DNA of 64,000 bases from Henckelia pumila (taxonomy: Eukaryota > Streptophyta > Magnoliopsida > Lamiales > Gesneriaceae), in NCBI RefSeq assembly GCF_033568475.1, contig NC_133123.1:153341753-153405752 (forward strand), read 5' to 3'. Shown in pieces: positions 21,762-34,396 of the stretch. Position 1 is the first letter of the stretch. Every line of letters starts with the position of its first letter. Below the pieces are notes generated by a model. That model worked only from the letters and a program-made list of their open reading frames with translations. It ran no database searches and was not told the DNA's origin. The position numbers and the translations under genes are program-made.

Positions 21762-24363
21762 TGTGGGGACTTCGGGTTGCTAATCTCATCTTAGGGCAAC
21801 TAATGATTAATTAAACAACTAATCAAACAATTAAAGAATAATAAATCAATAGCAGAAATTTTTTTTTTTTAAAAATCCAGAGCCTCGCTCGATCGGGCAA
21901 AATCAGCCGATCGAGCGAGCAAGAAAATCAAGCTCTCGGGTCTGTACACATTTTGGCCTCGCTCGATCGGGGAAAAGCAGCCGATCGAGCGAGCAAGAAA
22001 TTTCACATTTTCTGCCCAAGAAAACAGGCCTCGCTCGATCGGTAACTTTCACCCGATCGAGCGAGCCAATTTTTGCTCGAATTCTGCTGCTGATCTTTTG
22101 CTGTCAAAACTTGGAACCATAGCATGATTCTTCAATCAAATTCAAGTCTAAACATATTATAAATTCTGAGAACATGCATACATTCATATACCAAGTTTCT
22201 ATCATCAAATCATGCATGTATTACATCAAATGAATAGCTTAAAAGATATAAAACTACAAGCTATTCAACATAGCATAAACAACTTTAAGTCTTAAGTTCT
22301 TGCTATGTCTGATGCTATCACTATACCATGCTTTAACTTATAAACCCGAGTTCACACTTGCTACATCTCTCTCCCGAGCTATCAATGTCGTCTCAACCAA
22401 GCTCCTGCCCCTCCTGTTGCAATGCACACATACAAAACAAAGAAACAGCCGGATAAACTCCGGTGAGAACTCATTCTCAGTATAATCGACATATAAATGC
22501 GTTAAATAAATTCATATCAACTCTAAACATGTCAACTCAAGAATAGAGTAAAATAACGCATATATCGACTCAAACTTAAAATCAAGACTTCAATTTATAT
22601 AGCGCGCTTATCTCAATAATTGATTCTTATCACTTCATTGCCATCAAGATTCGTAAACGATCTTGACATGGATATCCATCTAACGAGTTCGTAAACGACT
22701 CGCAAATAAGGTTAACCGCAACCTTGGCATAGAATCAACTCAATATACAATCATATCAAAAGCAATAAAGATCCACTACTTGTGATGGATCGACAATAAC
22801 ATAAGTTCTACCTCAAGAACAAGTACTTAAACAAGTATGTGATTTATTCGGGATAACTCAAGAATAGTCGTTCTTGAGTTTCACAGTCCCTGGCTCGCGA
22901 TGTCGTCATTATACCTTTCATTCTCGAGTTGACGATGTTCCAAATCTGAATAGAAAGTACAACAACAACGCCTACAAGAATCTGATCATTCAAACATCAA
23001 TCATCTTCACTCACATTCGCTTCCATCTTGATCACTTCTTCTTCGGTTTCAAGTTGAGGTTCTTGAGTCAATAGTCTCCTATTAAACTCTGAAACATATC
23101 ATCAAAACATGCATATCAAACTTCATTCTATTCAATCATTTCAGAATTGAATCAAAATCATCAATATAGATTCAATCAACATCATTTCAAACTTCAACTT
23201 CTTCTTATTCGGTACAACTCGGAGTCGTGAATCGTTAGCCTTCGAAACTCAACTGAAATCGAGGAATAAAAATGCCATAACATTCATAACATCTAAACAA
23301 CTATCTCAACTCAGTTATAGGCTATCAAAACGATGTCAAAACATCAACCGACGGCATAGAGATTGAGAATCGGGAACCGACTCGGTATCGAATTCATTAT
23401 TAACTTCTTATCAACTTCTAATCAATTCATATCATTCATAATCCTCATATCAGCAGCTATAATCGTATGCTAACAATACAAATACATGCTGAAATACTCA
23501 GAAATTCATATAACAATAAATCATTGTTCCGGTCTCGACAACGAAACACATATAAGATCAAGAACATGAAACTATATCAAAGTATTGATCTCTGCCAAAT
23601 TTCGTTCTTCAACACATGCCGAGATGATTAAATACCTACATCAAATCGAAGGCATCGTCGCAAGGATTCCAGAACATCTTTCGGAATCAAAATCGGACAA
23701 GCGGAACAAAAGTTACGACGATTTGAAGAAATCGAATTCAAAGGAAAAGAAAGAGCTCTCGGCTCTCTGTTCAGAAATCTTCAATTTTGCTGAAGGAAAT
23801 CTGATTTCTCCACGTGCACATGCTGATAATCTTAATCTAAATTGGATATGTATTGCATAAATTGCAATTTAGTCCCTCAAGTCTTCAGTAATTGCAATTC
23901 AATCCTCGGCCTTCTTTTTAATTCAATTTCAATCCAAAATAATTTAAGAATATTAGAATTAAAATCGAAACTCTAAATATTCCCAAATTAAATATACTCG
24001 AATTAAAATTAAATAAATTCGTATTAATTAAATAATCCTGGCCGTTTGCACTTTAGCCCTTCAAACTTCGATATTTGCAAATCAGTCTCTGATCGGGTTT
24101 CATCTCCAAAATTCATCTTCTTTAATTCCCGAAACATGGAATTTAATCTTAAATCCCATAAATATTCAAATCGAATATTTATTCTTTTAATTTAATAATT
24201 CTCGGAATTTACTTCTCAAAATCCGTAAATTCTCAAATTAAATATTTTTGGCTCGGAAATTAAATCTATCATTTCCATAACTTCTTAAATCAATATTAGC
24301 CCATAATATGAAATTTAATTCTCAAATCCCATAATTAATAATTTAATATTTTCGGGCCTTACA
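21762..24363 (-). repeat. 3' LTR of A1 (2602 bp)
   Basis: Left plus-strand end TGTGGGGACTTCGGG, right end CGGGCCTTACA. It is the 3' LTR because A1 is read on the minus strand. Confidence 0.93.
21889..22066. repeat. Hairpin array in A1 3' LTR (three units)
   Basis: Three units of the form GCTCGATCGG - 7 to 12 nt - CCGATCGAGCGAGC, each able to form a stem of about 10-13 bp, separated by about 40 bp. Arms are conserved while loops differ (GCAAAATCAG, GGAAAAGCAG, TAACTTTCA). The array lies 125-305 bp from the LTR end next to the interior or flank. Confidence 0.9.
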
Positions 24364-27300
24364 ATTCCTCCCTTCTAAGAAATGATTTCGTCCTCGAAAT
24401 CGTATTCATCCAAAATATCAAATCTAATAGACTGAATGATTATCTGAAGTGATTCTCACTTCAATCATCCACTCTGCATTTCGTATCTCACTTCATCTTT
24501 CAATCTCTTGTCAGATTATTACTTCGAATCTGCTTCTATTCTCTTGTAATCAGTATCTATTCAGTTGTACTTTAAGTCATTGAAACGACTTTGTTCTGAG
24601 CTGTCTCTTTATTCAATCAAGGATTTGTCGAATAATCGACTTAACTCAGAATCTCATCAATATCTATCTCATCTGAATAAAGTACATACGAAGAATCTAC
24701 TGATACTTCTTTCACTTAGATACTGAACTTATCCAGCTGAAAAGAATACATTCGTTCAATGAAATCATCAATTCTGTCTGACATTTCATTCAGTGAAATT
24801 CATCCTTTGGAACGACTTGATTCTTTCTCTATATCATTCTATAAAGAGTATAGAAATAAATCAAGTCTACACTGTTATTCAGTTCATCGCTTCAAGATTA
24901 GTATTCAAATTCATATTCTGAATCTGTAAATTAAACTCTGCCCTTTCTTTATTCTGAATTGAATGATGTTTCAAGAATAACTTTTCCACTTAACTAATCA
25001 ATTTCAGCTTCAAAAGTTATATCTATCATTCAATTACTAATTCTGGTTCATCTTCTCTGCTTTCATTCCATACAGATTCATATTCATCATCCTTGTGTTC
25101 CTCAAATCACATCTGATCTGCTGACAACAAATCATGTCTGATCTGATATCATATACTTCAGTAGTATCATTCCAATACAAAGAAATCTGATTTATTTTCA
25201 TCATATCATTATCTCAAAATCGATTCATTAGCTTTTACAGGAATTATAATCATCCAGTGGCAACACATCAAGACAAGTAATACCGAATCAGGTATCAAAG
25301 TTCTGAGAATATTCTCAATATCCGGAAAATCAACTCAGATAATCCATCAATCGACAAATGGTATAATGCAATCACATATAACCAACTCTCAGAACATCAA
25401 TCAATCAATTGATGCCACATCTGTTGAATAATTCTAAAGTCTTAATCCTGACAATAGATTGTAATCATTCCTATAATTCATCATATCTCTATCTTCTTCA
25501 TAGATCTGAATCGATAGCTGTTATTCACATCTCATACAGTGTATTCCACAAATATGATTAGTCTATTCGGATTATTTCGTAATCAGAGTTTATGTTGTAT
25601 TCACAAATTTCAACGTATTCAGATATGTTGATAATCGGTATCACGACAGATAAAGTTCATTCTCGCACTTCGATTCATCTTCTCTGACTATTCTTCCAAT
25701 TCAACAATAACATATTGTACCTTTACCTCAAAAAGTACTCAAAGTCTTCGAATCATCTGTATTACAATGTAATAGTAAACCCAATGTTTCAATCTGAAAC
25801 ATTATTTCTTGGCTTACTGTTCGTCTTACAACGAATCTAATCACAATTCAGTGATTTGATCATACAGACAAATTATCGTATACAGTAATTTCAATCAATC
25901 TGTTCATAACTACCACCTGTTTACTTCATATAAACTGTTTCATCTTGGTAGTTTACTCTTTCAAATCATGATCTCATACCAATTCTGGAATTTCTAAACT
26001 ATCACTGAACTCATCTGGTCAACGATTTTCAACTTAATCAGAAACTCTCTGTACGTTTAACTTCGAAAACGTACTAATTCGGTTACTTCTATTTGCTTTA
26101 TCTTCTGATAAAACAATTATTTGATGAATCTTAAATTCATTGTCGTGCATTTTCTTCAAACTCTGATATTTATTTTCAGAAATATCAATCACAATCAGAT
26201 AATCAATCATAATAGAATTCATTCATTCTGATCTGAGGCTTCAATTCATATCTCTATATGGCATTCTGTACTGAATTCTCATCGCTTCAGTTTACTTTCT
26301 GTGTTTCTTTCATCTTCTAAACAGTTCTGGATTGCTTTCAATCAAAAATCATTCTAATTGGTCATATATTCATCTGAATATTCAAACCAAAATACACAAA
26401 ATCTGAAATCAATTGATCGAATGCCTGTTTTGTTCTTCATTTCTATTTCTCAATTGAATTCTAATAACTTGATCTCATCTCAATGTGCTTTAATCCTTCA
26501 AAATCAATTCTCACTTAATTTGGATTATAGCAATTCGGACTGTTTTAGTATCTATCTCGATACTCAAGCACATAAATTCAAAAGATCAATCAATCACGCA
26601 TTCATCTCTTCTCTTCGTTCTATTTCCCAAATCTCAATTGGAAATTCTATCAGTTACGAGTCATAAATATTATAATATACTGAATGTATACATCAACCAA
26701 TCAGTAACTCTTGAAATTCATAATCAGGAAAACTCACTTAAGTCAAGGTCATCCACAGAACAATAATATGAATGACAATATGCTAAGTGAAAACAACTCA
26801 CTAGCATCTCAACTCAAGACGAGTAGATCAAATCAGACTCTATAAAAAAATAAGAGTCAATCAAAATCGATTGAGGTCGGTACCAAAACCTCAAAATCAA
26901 TATCAAGAATTTCAAAAATCATGATTTTATGATGTAATAACTTCAGTAAAATCAAATAAAGACTCATCTGTAACTGATTTTCATATCATCATCTATTTTG
27001 TAAACCTCAAAAGCAGTATTCAATTCATAAACTCATCAATTCTCTGATAAATTCCAGTTCACAACTTAAACTAAAGTCAAGAATCTTACTGAAATATATC
27101 TGCCATCTCTACTCATCGGCATATCTTTCAATTCTAGTTTAGATCATGAACATATCTAGTGCATTGAATATACTGATTTCGGAATATTTCTGTAATCAAA
27201 CATCATATATCGAACCGAAATCACAAAATCTTAATTCGAGATTCTATATCATCATATTCAATTACACATTATGTTCTTACTGATCTAATTTAATCGCTTC

Positions 27301-28737
27301 TTATCATCAATTCTTCTACTCATCTGTATTCGATTATTGCATCATCATCTATCATGCAACATAAACAGATATTTCAATACGAACAAAATCATCTTCAGTT
27401 TCAGTTCATCAAAGCAATAGTTTCATTCTTCAGTTCAATTCACACAGTCTCTTTTCTGATACAGAGGTGATCATATAATAAGCTTTCAGCTATCATGAAT
27501 CTATTGCACCAATAATAAACAGGTCAAAACAAAATAATTCTGTTACCTGAAATTTCATTCTCAGGTGCAATTTCATTATGATCCTCTGTATTCTTCTGGA
27601 ACTGTTTTTCATTTGAATCCTCTTAGAATCTGTTTTACTTCAAACATATTCTATCATATCTGTTTGAGGTGTCTTTATACTGATTGTTAGGATATGTACC
27701 CTCAAAATGAATGCAATAATCGCTAACATACTTTGCATTCAGAACCACACTAATCTGTTTCGGTTTGCTAGAGCAAGATAACTACTTTCAGATCGTTCAC
27801 TTCATATCTATCTTGGAATAGAAATCGTAGCCAATTGTGATTATCTCTTACACTATGGCATATTTACAATTTCATTCCTTCTACTTCATCATTCAGCTTC
27901 AATTCTCTTCGCTCAGTTTATGTCTTTCATAAAATGTTTTAGTCGTCAACATTTATTCAGACATATTCTTCGAATTCAAGCCATTAAATAAACAACTCAG
28001 TCTTGAGCTTTTTCATCATCTCCAATTCAAATAATTATAATAGGCTTGAAAATCTAATAAGACATTCTACAATACTCAAAATATTCAGCTTCTAAAAGGT
28101 ATATTTTTCCTTCTCATCATTTCTATCTGTTGTGGCAAAGAAACATTAATAAAACTCTGTTCTAAGCACTTACCAACAAATAAATATACCTTTTTTTTGT
28201 CAGAATTTCTTCGTCAAAATCTATCAGCTGGTTGCTAGGTCTTGAAGTTGATAGACAGTCAATCTGATACATCATTCATCGGTATCTTCCAGATATCTGA
28301 ACATCAGTTCTTCAAAACAACTTCTACCTGCAATACATCTATTCATTCGCTGATATTCTGTTCTGTTCAATAAGAGATATTTCATTCAGCTGAGCAATAA
28401 TACAGTTCTGTTCAATCTGACCATACCATTTTGTTCAGTCTGGCCATACAACTCTGTCAGTCTGGGGTGCTTACATCACCCAAAGAACAATATTCTCTTT
28501 GATTCTGGGTGCTTACATCACCCGGGGAAATTCTTATCATAACATCAATAAGAATTCGAAAATTTACAAATCAGTAAATTAATCAATTTAATTTCAAAGG
28601 TAGATCAAGAGCACATGCAATTAGTAAATCATCGAATCAAATACTGCATAATCATGCAATACTATAAATGCATATGACTTACTCTACCCCGCTCAGCTTC
28701 TATCTCAGTCCAGAACCTACTCTCTGATACCACCTGT
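24364..28737 (-). other. A1 interior, non-coding and G-poor
   Basis: About 4.4 kb with strongly skewed composition: the plus strand is rich in T, C and A with few Gs, and TTCAATTC/ATTCTGAATC-like strings recur. At the left edge the minus strand reads GATTTCGAGGACGAAATCA followed by AAGGGAGGAAT, the usual end of gypsy pol plus the polypurine tract (about 24366-24380). Near 27540 a trace of the protease region remains. No frame over about 100 codons exists; those at 26034-26222 and 26358-26666 look accidental. Confidence 0.82.
28723..28732 (-). other. Primer binding site of A1 (tRNA-iMet type)
   Basis: The minus strand reads TGGTATCAGAGAG five bases inside the LTR end, close to the initiator-Met primer consensus TGGTATCAGAGC. 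Confidence 0.83.
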
Positions 28738-31339
28738 TGTGGGGACCTCGGGTTTCTAATCTCGTCTTAGGGCAACTAATGATTAATTAAACAATTAATC
28801 AAACAATTAAAGAATAATAAATCAAGAGCAAAAAAATTTTTTTTTTTTTAAAATCCGGAGCCTCGCTCGATCGGGCAAAATCAGCCGATCGAGCGAGCAA
28901 GAAAATCAAGCTCTCGGGTCTGTACACATTTTGGCCTCGCTCGATCGGGAAAAAGCAGCCGATCGAGCGAGCAAGAAATTTCACATTTTCTGCCCAAGAA
29001 AACAGGCCTCGCTCGATCGGTAACTTTCACCCGATCGAGCGAGCCAATTTTTGCTCGAATTCTGCTGCTGATCTTTTGCTATCAAAACATGGAACCATAG
29101 CATGATTCTTCAATCAAATTCAAGTCTAAACATATTATAAATTCTGAGAACATGCATACATTCATATACCAAGTTCCTATCATCAAATCATGCATGTATT
29201 ACATCAAATGAATAGCTTAAAAGCTATAAAACTACAAGCTATTCAACATAGCATAAACAACTTTAAGTCTTAAGTTCTTGCTATGTTTGATGCTATCACT
29301 ATACCATGCTTTAACTTATAAACCCGAGTCCACACTTGCTACATCTCTCTCCCGAGCTATCAATGTCGTCTCAACCAAGATCCTGCCCCTCCTGTTGCAA
29401 TGCACACATACAAAACAAAGCAACAGCCGGATAAACTTTGGTGAGAAATCATTCTCAGTATAATCGACATATAAATGCGTTAAATAAATTCATATCAACT
29501 CTAAACATGTCAACTCAAGAATAGAGTAAAATAACGCATATATCGACTCAAACTTCAAATCAAGACTTCAATTTATATAGCGCGCTTATCTCAAAAATTG
29601 ATTCTTATCACTTCATTGCCATCAAGATTCGTAAACAATCTTGGCATGGATATCCATCTAACGAGTTCGTAAAAGACTCGCAAATAAGGTTAACCGCAAC
29701 CTTGGCATAAAATCAACTCAATATACAATCATATCAAAAGCAATAAAGATCCACTACCTGTGATGGATCGACAATAACATAAGTTCTACCTCAAGAACAA
29801 GTGCTTAAACAAGTATGTGATTTGTTCGGGATAACTCAAGAATAGTCGTTCTTGAGTTTCACAGTCCCTGACTCGCGATGTCGTCATTATACCTTTCATT
29901 CTCGAGTTGACGATGTTCCACATCTGAATAGGAAGTACAACAACAATGCCTACAAGAATCTGATTATTCAAACATCAATCATCTTCACTCACATTCGCTT
30001 CCATCTTGATCACTTCTTCTTCGGTTTCAAGTTGAGTATCTTGAGTCAATAGCCTCCTATTAAACTCTGAAACATATCATCAAAACATGCATATCAAACT
30101 TCATTCTATTCAATCATTTCAGAATTGAATCAAAATCATCAATATAGATTCAATCAACATCATTTCAAACTTCAACTTCTTCTTATTCGGTACAACTCGG
30201 AGTCGTGAATCGTTAGCCTTCGAAACTCAACTGAAATCGAGGAATAAAAATGCCATAACATTCATAACATCTAAACAACTATCTCAACTTAGTTATAGGC
30301 TATCAAAACGATGTCAAAAAATCAACCGGCGGCATAGCGATTGAAAATCGGGAACCGACTCGGTATCGAATTCATTATTAACTTCTTGTCAACTTCTAAT
30401 CAATTCATATCATTCATACTCCTCATATCAGCAGCTATAATCGTATGCTAAAAATACAAATGCATGCTGAAATACTCAGAAGTTCATATAACAATAAATC
30501 ATCGTTCCGGTCTCGACAACGAAACACATATAAGATCAAGAACATGAAACTATATCAAAGTACTGATCTCTGCCAAATTTCGTTCTTCAACACATGCCGA
30601 GATGATTAAATACTTACATCAAATCAAAGGCCTCGTCGCAAGGATTCCAGAACATCTTTTGGAATCGAAATCGGACGAGCGGAACAAAAGTTACGGCGAT
30701 TTGAACAAATCGAATTCAAAGGAAAAGAAAGAGCTCTCGGCTCTCTGTTCAGAAATCTTCAATTTTGCTGAAGGAAATCTGATTTCTCCACGTGCACATT
30801 CTGATAATCTTAATCTAAATCGGATATGTATTGCATAAATTGCAATTTAGTCCCTCAAGTCTTCAGTAATTGCAATTCAATCCTCGGCCTTCTTTTTAAT
30901 TCAATTTCAATCCAAAATAATTTAAGAATATTAGAATTAAAATCAAAACTCTAAATATTCCCAAATTAAATAGACTTGAATTAAAATTAAATAAATTCGG
31001 ATTAATTAAATAATCCTGGCCGTTTGCACTTTAGCCCTTCAAACTTATATTTGCAAATCAGTCTCTGATCGGGTTTCATCTCCAAAATTCATCTTATTTA
31101 ATTCCCGAAACATGGAATTTAATCTTAAATCCCATAAATATTCAAATCGAATATTTATTCTTTTAATTTAAGAATTCTCAGAATTTACTTCTCAAAATCC
31201 GTAAATTCTCAAATTAAATATTTTTGGCTCGGAAATTAAATCTATCATTTGCATAACTTCTTAAATCAATATTAGCCCATAATATGGAATTTAATTCTCA
31301 AATCCCATAATTAATAATTTAATATTTTCGGGCCTTACA
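28738..31339 (-). repeat. 5' LTR of A1 (2602 bp)
   Basis: Same termini and exactly the same length as the 3' LTR. Differences are scattered single bases, concentrated in the first ~110 bp. A TATATAAA box candidate on the minus strand lies at 29572-29579, following GCGCGC. Confidence 0.93.
28858..29045. repeat. Hairpin array in A1 5' LTR (three units)
   Basis: Same three-unit array as at 21889-22066. In minus-strand sense it lies about 530 bp downstream of the TATATAAA candidate, so it would be in the transcript leader. Confidence 0.9.
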
Positions 31340-31344
31340 AGTGT
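31340..31344. repeat. Target-site duplication of A1, right copy
   Basis: AGTGT, matching 21757-21761 and also 566-570 in the duplicated segment. Confidence 0.95.
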
Positions 31345-34300
31345 TGTGTGATGTCGTTCCTTGAAAGCTTGTCATATCTTGTTGGGTAGGCCGTGGCAAT
31401 TTGATAGGAAGGTGATACATGACGGTTTTAAAAATCGTTATTTTTTTACTATGAAAAAAGAGTCTGTTGTATTATTGCCTATGACTCCAAAAAAAATGTT
31501 GGAGGATCATTTGAAAAAAGAAAAAGAAAGAAGAGGCCGAAAAAAAGAGTGAACAAAAAAGTGAGATGGCCTTAGAAAAAAAGATTGAGAGAAAAAAAAA
31601 ATGAAAAAAAATTGAGAGAAAAGAGGCCGATAAAAAATATATATATAGCCCAAAAGATTGAGTTGCGAGAGATTTTACATGTTCATACTCCCCTTGTGTT
31701 GATTTTCTATAAGGAGGTTCTCCTTAACACAAGTGATATAGCCGGAAATCTTTCGAGAAATGTTGTTTCTCTCTTGCAGGAATTTGAAAAATTATTTCCG
31801 GAGGATCTACCTCAAGGATTACCACCTTTGAGGGGAATTGAGCATCAAATTGATCTTGTGCCCGGAAGTGCATTGCCGAATCGTCCAGCTTATAGGAGTA
31901 ACCCGGAGGAAACAAAAGAGCTACAAAGGCAGGTAAGTGAACTTCTTGATAAGGGATTTGTGCTTGAGTCTATGTCTCCTTGTGTTGTACCTGTTTTGTT
32001 GGTTCTTAAGAAAAATGGTTCAGGGAGAATGTGTGTGGATTGTAGAGCCATTAATAACATTACCATCAAGTATAGGCATCCTATTCCTAGATTAGATGAT
32101 ATGTTGGATGAATTGCATGGTTCTAGTATTTTTAGTAAAATTGATCTTAAAAGTGGTTATCATCAAATTAGAATGAGAGAGGGTGATGAATGGAAAACTT
32201 CTTTCAAAACTAAGTATGGGTTGTATGAGTGGTTGGTTATGCAATTTGGGTTAACTAATGCACCTAGTACTTTTATGAGGTTGATGAATCATGTTTTGCG
32301 TGCTTATATTGGAAAATTTGTTGTGGTATATTTTGATGATATCTTGGTATATAGCAAAAATTTGAATGAGCATGTTGAACACTTGAGAATTGTGCTAATC
32401 ACACTAAAAGCTGAACATTTGTATGCTAACTTGAAAAAGTATGTGTTTTGTACAAAAGATCTTGTGTTTCTTGGTTTTGTTGTGAGTGCTCAAGGTGTCA
32501 AAGTTGATGAGGACAAGGTAAGTGAAATTCGAGATTGGCGAACGCCTACTTTTATTGGTCAAGTTCGAAGTTTTCATGGTCTTGCAAGTTTCTATAGGAG
32601 ATTTGTGAAGGATTTCAGCACTTTAGTGGCTCCTATGATGGCGGTGATTAAGAAGAACGTTCCATTCCATTGGGGCGAGGAGCAAGAGAAGTCTTTTGAT
32701 ATTATTAAGCAAAAATTAATTAATGCACCTTTACTTGTATTTCCTGATTTTTTTAACAGTTTTGAAATTGAATGTGATGCGACAGGTGTAGGAATTGGCG
32801 GAGTTTTGATGCAAGGTGGACGGCCAATTGCATACTTCAGTGAGAAGCTAAGTGGAGCAGCGTTGAATTATCCTACTTACGACAAGGAATTCTATGCCTT
32901 GGTTTGTGTGCTTAAAACGTGGCAGCATTATTTGAGGCCAAAATAATTTGTGATTCATACGGATCATGAGTCTTTGAAGCATCTCAAAGGACAACAAAAG
33001 CTGAACAAGAGACATGCCAAGTGGGTGGCGTTTGTAGATACTTTTCCTTATGTTATCAAATACAAGCAAGGGAAGGAAAAAGTGGTAGCAGATGCTCTAT
33101 CATGGAGGTATGTGCTTTTATCTACACTAGATTCTACGTTCTTAGGATTTGAGTATATGAAAGATTTATATGCTAGTGATCTTGATTTTGGTGAGATTTA
33201 TGTGTCATGTTTACATGGTCCAAAGGATAAATTTTTCATGCATGATGGATATTTGTTCAAGGAAGATAAGTTGTGTGTGTACCTAAATCGTCCATTCGTG
33301 AGTTACTTGTTAGGGAATCACATGGGGGTGGTTTAATGGGACATTTTGGTGTGGCTAAAACTTATGAAACTTTGCATGAACATTTTTATTGGTCACATAT
33401 GAAGCATGATGTTGAGAATATTTGTGAGAGGTGTGTGACTTGTAGAAAAGCTAAGTCTCGGACACAACCACATGGATTGTATACTCCACTTCCTGTTCCT
33501 AGTGAACCGTGGGTAGATATTTCTATGGCTTTTGTTTTAGGATTACCAAGGTCTAAGAAGGGGAGGGATTCTGTGTTTGTGGTGGTTGATCGATTTTCTA
33601 AGATGACTCATTTTATTGCTTGTCATAAATCTGATGATGCTTCTCATGTTGCAGATTTATTCTTTAATGAGATTGTAAGATTGCATGGAATGCATAGGAG
33701 TATTGTGTCTGATAGAGATACTCGTTTTTTGAGCTATTTTTGAAAAACATTATGGTGCAAACTTGGTACTAAACTACTGTTTTCGACTACATGTCATCCT
33801 CAAACGGATGGTCAAACTGAGGTTGTTAATAGGACGTTAGGAACTTTATTGCATACTATAATTAAAAAGAATTTGAAGAGTTGGGAGGAATGTTTGACAT
33901 TTGTTGAGTTTGCATATAATCGTAGTGTGCATTCTACTACAAATTTTTCACCTTTTGAAATTGTGTATGGTTTTAATCCTTTAACCCCGTTGGATTTGAT
34001 GTCTTTGCCTATGAGTGAAAGGGTTAACATGGATGGAAAAAAAAAGGCTGAGTTTGTGAGAAATTTTCATGAGAAGGTGAAAGCGAACATTGAGAAAAAG
34101 AACTTGCAATACACAAAGCAAGCAAACAAAGGGAAAAAGAAGGTCGTGTTTGAACCCGGTGATTGGGTTTGGTTGCACTTGAGAAAGGAGCGTTTTCCGG
34201 AGAAGCGGCGTTCTAAGTTGTTACCAAGAGGCGATGGACCTTTTCAAGTCTTGGAGAGGATCAATGACAATGCTTATAAATTGGATTTGCCAGGTGAGTA

Positions 34301-34396
34301 TAATGTCAGTGCTACTTTTAATGTTTCTGATTTATCTCCATTTGATGTAGGTGATGATCAAGATTTGAGGACAAATCATTTTCAAGAAGGGCAAGA
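31345..34396 (+). pseudogene. Element B pol: reverse transcriptase, RNase H and integrase, broken
   Basis: Continuation of B after the A1 insertion. Domains in order: post-protease segment (ILLGRPWQFDRKV); reverse transcriptase with [12 protein letters not shown]; RNase H ([36 protein letters not shown]); integrase with an HHCC-type finger ([18 protein letters not shown] ... CERCVTCRK) and catalytic core residues in WVDIS and IVSDRDTRF; and a C-terminal segment ([20 protein letters not shown]). Lesions: a probable indel in the purine-rich run near 31552, a TAA at 32944-32946 inside RNase H where Glu is usual, a frame change near 33336, and TGA for Trp at 33741. The C-terminus resembles CRM-clade chromoviruses, and the last frame (33849-34712) runs through the polypurine tract into the 3' LTR. 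Confidence 0.92.
34384..34396 (+). other. Polypurine tract of element B
   Basis: AAGAAGGGCAAGA directly before the LTR start TGATGCAATC. It lies inside the pol reading frame. Confidence 0.6.

Larger units (their letters stand above)
21762..31339 (-). mobile_element. Element A1: non-autonomous LTR retrotransposon (LARD-like), 9578 bp
   Basis: A complete LTR element on the minus strand, with two LTRs of exactly 2602 bp, a TGGTATCAGAG primer site, a polypurine tract, and the 5-bp duplication AGTGT. The 4.4-kb interior contains no usable reading frame. Its protease region is still traceable: around 27540 (GTTACCTGAAATTTC...) it corresponds to 2117 in A2, but with many substitutions. The two LTRs differ at only a few percent of positions by eye. 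A decayed interior between young LTRs means the element moved after losing its genes, using proteins from a relative. This fits the class called large retrotransposon derivatives. Confidence 0.9.

Noticed and set aside
24364..28737. A long non-coding RNA gene or host gene inside A1
   Set aside because: The segment lies exactly between the two LTRs, has a primer site and polypurine tract at its edges, and retains a protease trace. It is the element interior.
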